DNA of 64,000 nt from Nematostella vectensis (GCF_932526225.1 NC_064038.1:7377070-7441069), one strand, 5' to 3'; shown: positions 31,601 to 41,965, numbered from the stretch's first letter. A program made the numbers and translations. Notes: generated by a model not told the origin, from the letters alone.

Positions 31601-34600
31601 AACTTAGCACCTCTTTGAGATTTGAATTTAGGTCATCATATCAGCTGTTGTTTTTGTTTTCAAATGGGTGACAAACAGTGGCCTCCATAATGGTACCAAT
31701 AATGATACCAATGTCGCCAGTTTACTTCCAGAGGGCCGGCAAAAACCTCAATCGACAAGAGACAAAAAAAATCTATACAGGCCATCCGCTCTAAATTATT
31801 AGTTAACTCCTCAAATAAGCGTCTAATGGACACACTGCTTTCACCATTTTGAAATATTTTTCGCGTTTTCCGTTAAAAATCATTCGAGATTGTAGCCTTT
31901 TATTGTTATTAGAGCAACACCTGCCTAAACACGATTGCAGGGTATAGGCCATGGAGATTGACACACTGCTTTTGGAATTTCAAAATATTTTTCGTTATTT
32001 TCCTATCTGGAGATTGTTACATAATCGACCAGAGAGTAAACTGATGACATTGCCTTCGCTAGCTGTCATTTTGTCATCCTAGCAAAGTAACAAAGAGAGG
32101 TATTTTCGATTTAATTTGATAAAGCATAAAATTTTATTTTTAGGTGGTGTTATTTTGGGGATTCTTTCATAATTTGTTTTCCAAGTCTGGTTAAAAACAA
32201 TAACAAAGGTGTGGCTGACAAAGGCTCTTTAACATTGTGAATTACCTGAAAATGGAGATCCATTGATTTGAATAGGGCCGTTATATGTACTGCCAGGAGA
32301 AGAGAGAACATCACTCGCACCTGAAGTAAAGAAAATTTGTCAGTAGCTAATAGCAGGGGTTGACATTGGAATACACAGAAGAGTTTGTAGACTAGCTAGT
32401 AGACTAAAAGACTGTACATCTTATTCATCCTTTGGGAACTAAAAGAATGGTAACGCTGGAAAAAACCCTAGATTTCCGAGATTTGTACTATTACAGAAAC
32501 AACAAGTTGTAAAAGTAAGGTGACAAGAACTTCCACATTTGAATGGTTACTGGTTTAATTCACTGATATTTGGATTTCAATTTCATTATGAGAGATTTAA
32601 GAAAGATAAAATTTTTACTTTGAGACTGCATGCGCTTTCTCTTGCTTGAAGGCCCAGTAGACTCATCACTGCGTGTTTGGTCAGATTCATGAGGTGATGG
32701 GTCTATAGGTAAATTTGAAACAAATTCAAAATAAAATTAAAATATGAAGGTATGAGTGCATCTACTGATGATGACTTCTTATACTTACATGGAAATGGTG
32801 AATTGTCGGGTTTCTTAGTGGCCCTTGGCTTTGTACGAATCCTGAATGCATTAGATTGAAATGAGCAGTTTGTGCCATCAATGAACTCAACAAAAATGAC
32901 AAGCTCCCATCTGTTTCTATCTTCAACTTCCACTCTATCAAGCCAGTAGATGAATGAGCCAGATGGTGTTTTGTACACAGAATCAAGGTTGACACACAGC
33001 TCTGTTTTGTGCATCTCATGGTAATTGATTTGAACAGGGAGTTCAACAGCACCTGCAAATAGGATGTGGCAGCCTGTCAAACTATACAATATCCCCTCAT
33101 CTTATCTTATTTTTAGGGAGTGTCGACATTAATTAAAAAAATTGACTCAAGGACACCTTAAAATTTAAGAGCCCACAAAATTTTTTGGATATATCTTTAA
33201 TTATCTATCTGCACTCCCCCCTCCCACATCCTCCTTAATCTCCCTGTGGAAGGTAAAAATGGACAATAAATTCCAAACTTGTCTGATTCCTCTTGCCGTA
33301 TATACAAGGCCTGTTTTAGAGAGACAGAGCTTTCCCTTTATAATCAGACCTGTCTGGATTTTGGGATTTTATTTTTCCGTGTCAAAATTCTCCCATGTTA
33401 GCTCACTGTGGAGGGCAATTTTTTATTAAGACGTGTGGCATCCCCCAATTTTGACGTGTTTGCATGTCAGGTTTGCATGTCAGGTTTGTATGTAAGGTTT
33501 GCATGTCAGGTTTGTATGTCAGGTTTGCAGGTCAGGTTTGCATGTCAGGTTTGCATGTCAGGTTTGCAGGTCAGGTTTGCATGTCAGGTTTGCAGGTCAG
33601 GTTTGCATGTCAGGTTTGCATGTCAGGTTTGCATGTCAGGTTTGTATGTCAGGTTTGCAGGTCAGGTTTGTATGTCAGATTTGCATGTAAGGTTTGCAGG
33701 TCAGGTTTGCATGTCAGGTTTGCATGTCAGGTTTGCATGTCAGGTTTGCATGTCAGGTTTGTATGTCAGGTTTGCATGTCAGGTTTGGTTGTCAGGTTTG
33801 CATGTCAGGTTTGCATACTGAGCATGAATAATGAAATGTTCCATATCATCACTGTGGCCTTGAAGATACTGGAGCTCTGCATGAGTCGTAAAACAGTGAG
33901 CATAGCAGCAATTATATGGAATGTTTATTGTCCTCTGATGAATCACAAAGTAAGAAAAAAAACTCTGAGACATATTTGATGTATTTCACAAAACAAACCT
34001 CTCCAAGCTCGCTAATGCCTGTATCAGCGGCTTTCCCCAGGGGTTGATCCCTGGGAACCATGGGGGATTTGCAGAAGCATTCATACGCTTAAAATCTCCC
34101 TGGGTTATGGGGCAATAAAAAGGTGACAAAATCCCTACTCCTCTGGAACAATTTAAGTTCCAAATAAGCTGTATGCAAGGAAATAGAAGTTTCCATTGTT
34201 TTGCAAGAAATACATGTCAAACATTTGTGATTTTTTTCCTAGACATTTTTCAACAAGAAGCAATTAAGGACATTTGATTGCACGCAACCTACAGGCGGAG
34301 CGCGACGCAAATCTTGTTATTTCTGACTGTTCATATGAACCGATAAACAAGCCACATAATGCATGTGACTAACAGGCGTGAAACAATGACACAGTTTTTT
34401 CTATAACTGTACATATGAACCAATGATCGAGCCATATTGCAAGGGACTTATTACAGGCGGGTGCGGCGCAAAACTCGTTATTCCTCAACTGTACATATGA
34501 ACCAATGAACGAGCCATATATTGCACGCAACTTATAACAGGCTGTATAAATCAATGAAATACCGAGAAGTCTGAAGATAAGAAGTTATCTCCACTGTTAT

Positions 34601-35438
34601 CTAATGGGATCAGAAAAAATAATGACACTAAAAATGGAATTTCAATGATTTCATATGGCCGCCACCAGTCACAACGGCTGGAAATCTTGTATAATACCGC
34701 TAACCATACAAATCCCCAGTGTAATCCTATGGGTAAGTACTATATTTTCAAATGCGATATAATTCCTCTTCCCCAAGGCCAAACATTGTCTTGCAATCTC
34801 GAATAACGCCCCACATTGCCCGAGGTTTTCCCGGGGGTCAGCCCCTGGGGAAAGCCATGGAAAACTGTTAGACATACCGATTGTGTCATTTGTCTTTTGT
34901 GCAGCCTCTTCAACTCTCCTCACAAACACTCTAATCGACCTGAGCTGGGCAGACGCCTTAACAACCATGTGAACCACACCATCTGCAATTCTCTGCTCAG
35001 AGCCTGTGGCTGTGGTTTTCTTCTGTGTCTTGTCATAAACCTCTTTTAAATCCTTCACCTCGACAGATGCCTCAGGAACTTGTGAAGGGGGGTCAAACAC
35101 ATCCACAGGCACAGTGAGAGATGCAGCACTATTCGGGTCTTGGTATATGATTGAAACCAAAAACAATAATTAAAGAACTTCATTTGTGAACTTATTGATT
35201 TGTATCAGTTTAAGTTGGTTCTACGAGCCGTTCCAGCTGTATTTACGTATATTCGGTCAAGTACATAATGATAAAACGCTTTGCTTTAAAACAGAAAGCG
35301 ATACGTTTCTGATCTATCGTTATTTGCGCAAACATATACCACTTATTAAGTACCATTTATGCGATATTTACCGTCTAATAGAGGCTGCAGAATCTCGTTT
35401 AAATCACTAAGATCGTCTTCTGGTCTGGCTTGTGTCAT
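28614..35438 (-). CDS. uncharacterised 638-residue single-pass membrane protein, 10 exons, all introns phase 1
   Basis: Exons: 35438-35372, 35138-34878, 33052-32789, 32702-32619, 32320-32246, 31563-31507, 30833-30543, 30226-29879, 29515-29264 and 28831-28614. The sum is 1917 nt, with phase 1 at all nine junctions. There is no signal peptide. Residues 110-197 look like a beta-rich domain ending FRIRTKPRATKKP. A basic NLS-like cluster SSKRKR lies near 216-221. Residues 318-410 (GDVVGFFEQ, MAGVISRSAYLQGN, VCVIGIVRVKVTGPV, GERVYAS) resemble the C-terminal trimeric autocleavage-type domains of phage appendage proteins (Peptidase_G2-like). One transmembrane helix follows at about 485-505 (SILVLVVLGLLAVLLYEF), then a Cys-containing C-terminal domain of about 130 residues. 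The layout (possible nuclear N-part, self-processing-type domain, membrane anchor) is reminiscent of MYRF but no homology to MYRF is claimed. Exon structure is well supported; function is unknown. Confidence 0.8.
28922..29070. mobile_element. G-tract MITE in the last intron of the membrane-protein gene
   Basis: The left end is GGGCGGATCTAGC and the core includes ATATGGCTTTCTGGCAGCC, the inverse of the core of the element at 10641-10772. A long G-run lies near the right end. Confidence 0.55.
29515..29735 (-). repeat. tandem copies of the transmembrane-helix exon start
   Basis: The start of the exon at 29515 (acceptor CTACAG|GGTTGATATTGAAG) is repeated upstream in transcription order at offsets of about 70 bp, giving two clear copies and one worn copy. 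One copy would still encode WRSILVLAILALMNVLLL, close to the real helix KSILVLVVLGLLAVLL. Coding of the copies is otherwise broken. Confidence 0.8.
31006..31112. mobile_element. partial copy of the GGGGCGGATCC-type MITE
   Basis: It begins GGGGCGGATCCAAGAGTTCC and contains TTTCCTTATATTTATTGTTA and CAAATATCTGA, as in the copies at 51.2 and 62.1 kb. The right terminus is missing, and the splice-donor array begins directly after it. Confidence 0.6.
31113..31520 (-). repeat. about 41-bp repeat that amplifies a splice donor
   Basis: About ten units follow the exon ending at 31507. On the transcript strand the real junction is ACAGAAG|GTGAGTTTATC. Successive units read ATAAAAG|GTGAGTAC, ATGGAAG|GTAAGTCC, AAAAAG|GTGAGTCC and similar, each with a near-consensus donor, separated by CATCTTGTCACTTTGTTC. 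Confidence 0.93.
31711..32056. mobile_element. diverged copy, inverted, of the 35.7-kb TTAA element
   Basis: It shares CGCCAGTTTACTTCC, GGCCATCCGCTCTAAATTAT, a segment with AAATATTTTTCGCGTTTTCC, and TTACATAATCGACCAGA with the element at 35674-36002, in inverse orientation. A second partial copy seems inserted in the middle. Confidence 0.65.
33462..33815. repeat. 13-bp minisatellite, about 27 copies
   Basis: The unit AGGTTTGCATGTC, with minor variants, repeats for about 350 bp in the intron between exons 2 and 3 of the membrane-protein gene. Because 13 is not a multiple of three and the unit has no stop in any plus-strand frame, all three frames are open; this is not coding evidence. Confidence 0.95.
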
Positions 35439-35673
35439 ATTATTGTCCTTTTAGAAAATTGCTGAAGCCAAGAGCTTCGATTCCAAAGCATGAAATCTGT
35501 CGTTGTGTCTTATCAAAGTTGTATTGGCATGAATCATCTCACGTCTCTCTTCCGTATTTGTATTCCGCGGTAATTCCCCGAATCAAACTGTGATCACGTG
35601 CGAACCTTACACTTTCGAGTCACGCCAACCTGCCCGTGATCTCTATGACGTATATGATACATTATAGCAGGAC
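35439..35673. promoter_or_regulatory. upstream region of the membrane-protein gene
   Basis: This is the 235 bp before the MITE at 35674. No core promoter element can be named. A further 5' non-coding exon is possible. Confidence 0.3.
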
Positions 35674-36002
35674 TTAAAGCCGCATTGTCACCAGTTCATT
35701 TCCGGAGGTCCGACGGAAAAAAACGATGGCAGTTAACCGACGGAAAATTTAAAGCCGCATTATCACCAGTTTACTTCTGGTCGATTATGTAACAATCTCC
35801 GATGATTTTTAACGGAAAACGCGAAAAATATTTCAAAATATTGAAAGCAGTGTGTCTATTGGAAGTTTCTTTGAGGATGTGATTGATAATTTAGAGCGGA
35901 TGGCCTGTTTAATATCTCGGATTTTAATAGATTATTTTGTCTTTTAACGGTTGAGGTTTCCGTCGGACCTCCGGAAGTAGACTGGTGACAATGCGGCTTT
36001 AA
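35674..36002. mobile_element. MITE with TTAA ends and long TIRs
   Basis: The left end TTAAAGCCGCATTGTCACCA is repeated inversely at the right end (TGGTGACAATGCGGCTTTAA). The inner parts TCCGGAGGTCCGACGGAAA and TTCCGTCGGACCTCCGGAA also pair. A second left end (TTAAAGCCGCATTATCACCA) at about 35748 shows one element nested in another. TTAA ends suggest piggyBac-type mobilisation. Confidence 0.9.
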
Positions 36003-37139
36003 CAACTTGACTTTCAAGTGTAGGACGTTTCGAATGTGGTGGTGTGGTGGGGCAACTTCCCCTTTCCAGACAGAGTAATATTTTAGATCGACTTTTCACG
36101 AAAAGGTACATATACAAAGCCTTGCTTCACCACAACTCGGTACATAAAGGAAGATCACAAGAACGCAGGCCCAAATCTATGGAGGTGTACAGGGGTGATT
36201 TGTAACCCCCACAAGACCATTGCACCTAGCAATGACAATTCTATTTGACGTTTCAGGTCATACAACAAACAATTGCAGTCAGATGTAGGGTTTTCAGGTG
36301 CGATATAACGCATAGGTAGGTAATATGGTACGATGCAATGTTATAAAATATATGCAATCAAATTAAACATGAGTGGACCAGCTGGAAGATGAGAATATAG
36401 AAAATAAATAAATACATACCAGTCCAGGAGGCTGAGTCGTACCCAAAGAAAAGTAAGCATGCGCTAGGAATTTAACATCAAAGCCCAATTACTGCTCACG
36501 GTCGGCCTCGAATTTTTTTATCAAGTTTGTTAAAGCAAGAAGTTTTTTAGCAAGTGTTTTAAAGCAAGAAACTTGTTATTTAGGCTAAAAATCGAGAAAA
36601 CTGGAGACAGCCGTGCAGCTAGTTTTTTTCCTCCTTTACCGGAAGCCGTGCAAGTAGACACAGCGAAGTCCGTTCGTTTGTTACTGTCCCCAGATTTTTT
36701 TAGCGAGTGAAACGTTGAAGGAAAATACACATGGGATAAAGCTGGCCTTACTTATAAAAAAAGGTTCTAATATATAGATATAGATTTAGGCAGTGCCTAA
36801 ATCTCTATTGACTGATAGGGGTAGGTTTAGAGGGATCTAGGTTCTTTTAGAATATTTTTTTAATTAAATTAAAGATATGTCAATTTTCTACTGCCATGTA
36901 ATTATGAATTTTATTGGCCCCTCCAAATGGATCAAGCAAGCACTCAATCCATAAAATTAAATAAGCAGTATGAAAATTAACAAATACCAAGCCTTGCTGT
37001 GAAAAAGGCTGTCAAGTTCAAGGTGTCTTAGCTGATGAGAATGTTTTTCAAGAGTGAGTCTAATATTCTTATTTCCCTTCATAGAAGTTTCACTATGTAT
37101 TAGCTTTGACCTTGAAGAATATATTAAGGATGTAACAGC
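36003..37139. other. AT-rich intergenic DNA with one possible exon at 36457-36412 (-)
   Basis: The minus strand has ATGCTTACTTTTCTTTGG running to a good donor CTGGACTG|GTATGTATT at about 36412, which could be a first exon (MLTFLWVRLSLLDW) or chance. No other coding signal is visible. Confidence 0.25.
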
Positions 37140-37640
37140 ATTTCAAAGATTTAGATGCCATACTTTAATAATATTTCATGTACCGCAACTGATTATTTTG
37201 AAGAATGTGTTGAAATTAAAATCTACAAATTAAATATACCTCCTGTCATGCATTACATATTGGTGCACCCACCCTTTGGCCTGTTGTTTTTTAGAAACCC
37301 TGGAATCATCCATTGGCTACTAAAAAAATGAATGCAATGGAGGCAAATCCTAAATTACTGAAAGTGCTTAATTCCAATTTCTAATTTCAAACCAAACCAT
37401 GTTTATTGACCTATGTTGGGGGTAGAGAGGAATTAATTAATAAATAAACAAAAAGTCGATGGGGAGTAGAAAAAAGGAGAAATGTGACTCTACTTTTAAA
37501 ATAACAATAATGCAATAATAGCTTGACTGAGCACTTTCCTAACATTTTCCTATTACTTTTAGGTTTGATATAAAACAGTTTTCTTTACAGATTTATTATT
37601 AAAAAAGCACAAGTTTGTTGTTATCTTTATATAAATTAAG
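37140..37640 (-). pseudogene. decayed duplicate of the 39.1-39.6 kb segment, including an exon
   Basis: The segment is about 75 percent similar by eye to 39110-39630, both in the exon and the flanking intron. The exon copy near 37280-37215 reads AKGWVHQYVMHDRRYI and then a stop, against AKGWVHQYVMHDWRYSKF in the other copy. Confidence 0.6.
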
Positions 37641-37977
37641 TATATAGAAGTTCTATTAACCCTATTCATACCGGGGGAGACTTTTGAGGCCCCCAGTACC
37701 TTTGAGATGTAATAATTTTTGAACTAGTAGAGCAAGAGCATTGAAATTTGATGACTTTCCCTAAAATTTATCTGGGATCAGTTTGGTGTAAACAAAATTT
37801 GGATATGCGCACCTTGGAAACCATAGCAACCAAGTTTTGAGACATAGACTTAAAAGTCGTTAAGATCAACTATTAATACGACGTGCTCAACGTTAATCCA
37901 TGTCATATAAACGTTTTATACCAAGTTTTGAAAAAAAAACACAATAAAAATTTACATCTCTATTTTAGGACTTTAAA

Positions 37978-38308
37978 TGCTAGTGTGCTTCTAAAGTCCA
38001 CATTTATGTATACATACTCGCAAGGATAGTTTGGCTATCCGACGGAGTTTTAGACTAGCAAAGGTCGCATGCGTGATCCGCACAATTGGCATCACGCTAG
38101 CCCGGTCGCAGCTCTAGATCCCACATGGATGTGTTTAAAGCACTTCGTTCGAGTCGAAGTCGCCCTGCAGTTTTTTTGCCGACGAAGTTTAACTGAGGCA
38201 AACCGGCTATGCCATGCTGACGAGTCCTAATAAGGACGAAACATCTGTCCATGGTTGCCGAACTGCACGGGTAATAGACTGTGCTAGCGTCCCGTCTTGG
38301 CCCGACTA
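37978..38308 (+). mobile_element. solo copy of the 355-bp hammerhead unit
   Basis: About 330 bp matches the array unit from ATGCTAGTGTGCTTCTAAAG to GTCTTGGCCCGACT, lacking the 15 or so bases that close the unit (GGTGCCAATGTGTGT). It differs from the array units at scattered positions. ATTTTAGG occurs on both sides, a possible target duplication. Confidence 0.85.
38204..38260 (+). ncRNA. type I hammerhead ribozyme, solo copy with altered stem III
   Basis: The core CTGACGA, stem II GTCCT/AGGAC with loop AATA, then GAAA are intact, and stem I pairs GCCATG with CATGGT plus CGGC with GCCG. Stem III reads CATCTG instead of CAGCTG, breaking one of three pairs, so cleavage after GTC (38249) may be weakened. 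Confidence 0.85.
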
Positions 38309-39161
38309 TTTTAGGGGGGGAGGGGTGGTGTTTTTTTTTGTTAATTTTTTTTACCTTTTCGAAATAGTGCTTGTAAAAATAAAAAAAAACATTCATATCC
38401 ACCTGAAATCATTAATATAGCCTGAAACGATGATCAAATAATGTCAAAAAGCTTTAGATTTTGCTACCCAGTTTTTATTGATTAAAATAAATAACTTTCA
38501 TTAAATCCAAGATGGCGGATCCAAGACGGCGGATGCTGATGTCACATAATTAGCTAAAAATCACTGATTTTTTAAAATTAACATCTAAATTTGGAAAAAT
38601 CCTTTTTATATTCCTCTATTGTAAATAGAAAGTAGAAAAAAACATTTTTGGAAAGGACGTCGTCATGACGTCATGATGTCATATATTGTTGTCATAGAAA
38701 CAGTGTCACTAATAATATATGTCAACTGCAAGATAATAAGATTATCGAAATAAGACATACAGAAATACATATCTAAAAAAAACAGAAATATTGCCCGTTT
38801 CTGCTCACTTAAGTGACGTCGTCATGACGTCACAATGACAATTTCTAAGAATATCGGTCGCTTATTGAATACAAACTGATAATGATAATTTATTTGGATT
38901 TTAGATGTTTTTTGCAAAGGTTTCGAAAGATAACCATATGTCCTTAAATGACGTCATAATGACGTCATATTGTGTCAGAGGAAGCCCCCAAAAGCCCGGT
39001 CTGAATAGGCTTAATGTACACTTGTATCAAAGCTACATTATGACAAGCTTTGCCCTTGCAAAGAAACAAATAATTGATGAAACAGCATTCCAAAGATAGA
39101 ATGAGAAGTTATACACTTCAGGTGCCATGCGTGCCATATAAAAGTTTCATCTATCACTTAC

Positions 39162-39739
39162 TGGTCCATCACCAAGGAAATTCAAATCCACAAATTTACT
39201 GTACCTCCAGTCATGCATTACATATTGATGAACCCAACCTTTAGCATAGTGGCCTACTGTTTTTTTTTTTTTATCCACCAATGCTAATGCTACTCCAAAA
39301 TTGAATGCAATGGAAAAGAAGAAATTAACATGAGAAGTAAATTCTAAAAAAATCTTTGATATTGCTGTAAGTGCTAAATGAAAATGTCTAATTTCAAACC
39401 TAGACCTATTTTAATTTATTTAGGGTGCAGATGGGGAACAGCAAATACTAAAAAAGGAAGAAATGGGACTATACCTTTGATAAAAAAATTAACAACTTGA
39501 TTGAGCACTCTCCTAACATTTCCCCTTTCCTTATTATCTTTAGGTTAAAAGAAAAAATGTGTTCTTTACAGATTTATCATTGAGAGCAATTATATCTGAT
39601 CTGAAAAAAACTATTACACTTATACTGCTGTATCAAAGTAAGAAATCCCCTACCATATTAGCTTTAAGACATTTGCCTATTCTCATGCCTTGTAGCATTT
39701 AGCATCAATCATGGCCCTCAGGTAGTTTCTGGTTGGTTT
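39162..39739 (-). CDS. two exons of an unrecognised gene
   Basis: An exon at 39256-39162 is bounded by an acceptor (TTTTACAG) and a donor (CCA|GTAAGTG) and encodes a conserved-looking stretch, HYAKGWVHQYVMHDWRY then SKFVDLNFLGDGP. Upstream, a segment at 39739-39683 follows the acceptor TTATTTAG and encodes VKPTRNYLRAMIDAKCYK before a stop; a GC-type donor (AAG|GCATGAG) could rescue it. The first exon has a damaged second copy at 37.2 kb. I do not recognise the protein. It could be a live gene disrupted by a transposon or a remnant. Confidence 0.4.
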
Positions 39740-40360
39740 TACCTAAATAAAAGTGAAAACAATTAAGTATTTTTTCTTTCAAAACAATATTATTTTCATC
39801 ATGCCATTATTTTATAACCTTACTAATTTTCCACAACTATTTGAATAAAAATAAATAAACACATTAGATAGTATGCAAGATCAGACAATAAAAGCTTAGG
39901 CAAAAATATATAGGGTAATAGGAGTTGCATTTTTGGTGAGAAAATTCTCTTGTAACTGTAGTTTATGTAGTTATGATAATGTTGAAAAAGTTGCTGTATC
40001 TTCGAAAAGACTAAATACATAATACACATAATATAAAGACAAGAAAGGTCTTATTAAGCAATTTATGACAGGATGATACATGTCAGCCTTTATTAAATAT
40101 CTCAACGCAATCAATAAAGTTTGGAGAGCCAACTCTACCCTGTAATGGCCTTTATTCAGAGATTCGGGATACCTGTGTTTGTGATTAAATGATGCGGGAG
40201 ACTGGTAACTTTTCTTCGCCCTCCCAACCTCCCCCAGCGTTATTTTTCTTCTCTATTCGCCACAGAAACCCCGCATCGAAAAAACGCTTTTTTTCTTTCC
40301 GATGAGAAGAGATGCCTGCGGAGGAGGCTAATATTGAATATTTGTTTGTTTGCTTAGTGA
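39740..40360. other. AT-rich intergenic DNA, nothing recognised
   Basis: No ORF with motif content, RNA gene or repeat was seen up to the hammerhead array insertion. Confidence 0.45.
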
Positions 40361-40372
40361 TTCAATATGTAA

Positions 40373-40487
40373 ATGTGAACTTTAGAAGCACACTAGCATA
40401 CACACATTGGCACCAGTCGGGCCAAGACGGGACGCTAGCACAGTCTATTACCCGTGCAGTTCGGCAACCATGGACAGCTATTTCGTC
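40373..40487 (-). repeat. inverted partial unit forming a long hairpin with the first direct unit
   Basis: GTGAACTTTAGAAGCACACT to CAGCTATTTCGTC is the reverse complement of the segment at about 40519-40633. Only about 30 bases separate the arms, so a transcript would form a hairpin of about 115 bp. The break falls inside the ribozyme, between stem II and GAAA. Confidence 0.92.
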
Positions 40488-40488
40488 A

Positions 40489-40545
40489 TGGCTATGCCAT
40501 GCTGACGAGTCCTAATAAGGACGAAACAGCTGTCCATGGTTGCCG
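40489..40545 (+). ncRNA. type I hammerhead ribozyme, array copy 1
   Basis: CTGACGA at 40502-40508, stem II GTCCT/AGGAC, GAAA at 40523-40526, stem III CAG/CTG, predicted cleavage after GTC at 40534, stem I GCCATG with CATGGT. The outer part of stem I is one pair shorter than in later copies because the inverted arm joins here. Confidence 0.9.
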
Positions 40546-40843
40546 AACTGCACGGGTAATAGACTGTGCTAGCGTCCCGTCTTGGCCCGACTGGTGCCAA
40601 TGTGTGTATGCTAGTGTGCTTCTAAAGTTCACATTTATGTATACATACTCGCAAGGATAGTTTGGCTATCCGACGGAGTTTTAGACTAGCAAAGGTCGCA
40701 TGCGTGATCCGCACAATTGGCATCACGCTAGCCCGGTCGCAGCTCTAGATCCCACATGGATCTAAGCTGTGGTTTAAAGCACTTCGTTCGAGTCGAAGTC
40801 GCCCTGCAGTTTATTTTGCCGATGAAGTTTAACTGAGGCAAAC

Positions 40844-40900
40844 CGGCTATGCCATGCTGACGAGTCCTAATAAGGACGAAACAGCTGTCCATGGTTGCCG
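40844..40900 (+). ncRNA. type I hammerhead ribozyme, array copy 2
   Basis: A complete motif: outer stem I CGGC/GCCG, internal loop TAT against T, inner stem I GCCATG/CATGGT, core CTGACGA and GAAA, stem II of five pairs with loop AATA, minimal stem III CAG/CTG. Predicted cleavage is after 40889. Confidence 0.95.
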
Positions 40901-41198
40901 AACTGCACGGGTAATAGACTGTGCTAGCGTCCCGTCTTGGCCCGACTGGTGCCAATGTGTGTATGCTAGTGTGCTTCTAAAGTTCACATTTATGTATACA
41001 TACTCGCAAGGATAGTTTGGCTATCCGACGGAGTTTTAGACTAGCAAAGGTCGCATGCGTGATCCGCACAATTGGCATCACGCTAGCCCGGTCGCAGCTC
41101 TAGATCCCACATGGATCTAAGCTGTGGTTTAAAGCACTTCGTTCGAGTCGAAGTCGCCCTGCAGTTTATTTTGCCGATGAAGTTTAACTGAGGCAAAC

Positions 41199-41255
41199 CG
41201 GCTATGCCATGCTGACGAGTCCTAATAAGGACGAAACAGCTGTCCATGGTTGCCG
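41199..41255 (+). ncRNA. type I hammerhead ribozyme, array copy 3
   Basis: Same sequence as copy 2, displaced by 355 bp. Predicted cleavage is after 41244. Confidence 0.95.
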
Positions 41256-41553
41256 AACTGCACGGGTAATAGACTGTGCTAGCGTCCCGTCTTGGCCCGA
41301 CTGGTGCCAATGTGTGTATGCTAGTGTGCTTCTAAAGTTCACATTTATGTATACATACTCGCAAGGATAGTTTGGCTATCCGACGGAGTTTTAGACTAGC
41401 AAAGGTCGCATGCGTGATCCGCACAATTGGCATCACGCTAGCCCGGTCGCAGCTCTAGATCCCACATGGATCTAAGCTGTGGTTTAAAGCACTTCGTTCG
41501 AGTCGAAGTCGCCCTGCAGTTTATTTTGCCGATGAAGTTTAACTGAGGCAAAC

Positions 41554-41610
41554 CGGCTATGCCATGCTGACGAGTCCTAATAAGGACGAAACAGCTGTCC
41601 ATGGTTGCCG
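41554..41610 (+). ncRNA. type I hammerhead ribozyme, array copy 4
   Basis: Same sequence as copy 2, displaced by 710 bp. Predicted cleavage is after 41599. Confidence 0.95.
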
Positions 41611-41908
41611 AACTGCACGGGTAATAGACTGTGCTAGCGTCCCGTCTTGGCCCGACTGGTGCCAATGTGTGTATGCTAGTGTGCTTCTAAAGTTCACATT
41701 TATGTATACATACTCGCAAGGATAGTTTGGCTATCCGACGGAGTTTTAGACTAGCAAAGGTCGCATGCGTGATCCGCACAATTGGCATCACGCTAGCCCG
41801 GTCGCAGCTCTAGATCCCACATGGATCTAAGCTGTGGTTTAAAGCACTTCGTTCGAGTCGAAGTCGCCCTGCAGTTTATTTTGCCGATGAAGTTTAACTG
41901 AGGCAAAC

Positions 41909-41965
41909 CGGCTATGCCATGCTGACGAGTCCTAATAAGGACGAAACAGCTGTCCATGGTTGCCG
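41909..41965 (+). ncRNA. type I hammerhead ribozyme, array copy 5
   Basis: Same sequence as copy 2, displaced by 1065 bp. Predicted cleavage is after 41954. Confidence 0.95.

Larger units (their letters stand above)
37656..39014. mobile_element. TTAA-flanked non-autonomous DNA transposon, containing a hammerhead monomer
   Basis: The left end TTAACCCTATTCATACCGGG matches the inverse of the right end CCCGGTCTGAATAGGCTTAA. The interior is AT-rich with repeated GACGTCATGACGTCAT-like motifs and no transposase. The solo hammerhead unit at 37978-38308 is inserted in it. The TTAA target site suggests the piggyBac superfamily. Confidence 0.75.

Noticed and set aside
33408..33979. Long plus-strand ORFs of VRFACQVCMSGL-type repeats in three frames
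   Set aside because: They are a by-product of a 13-bp repeat lacking stops in all frames; there is no start context, and the repeat lies in an intron of a minus-strand gene.
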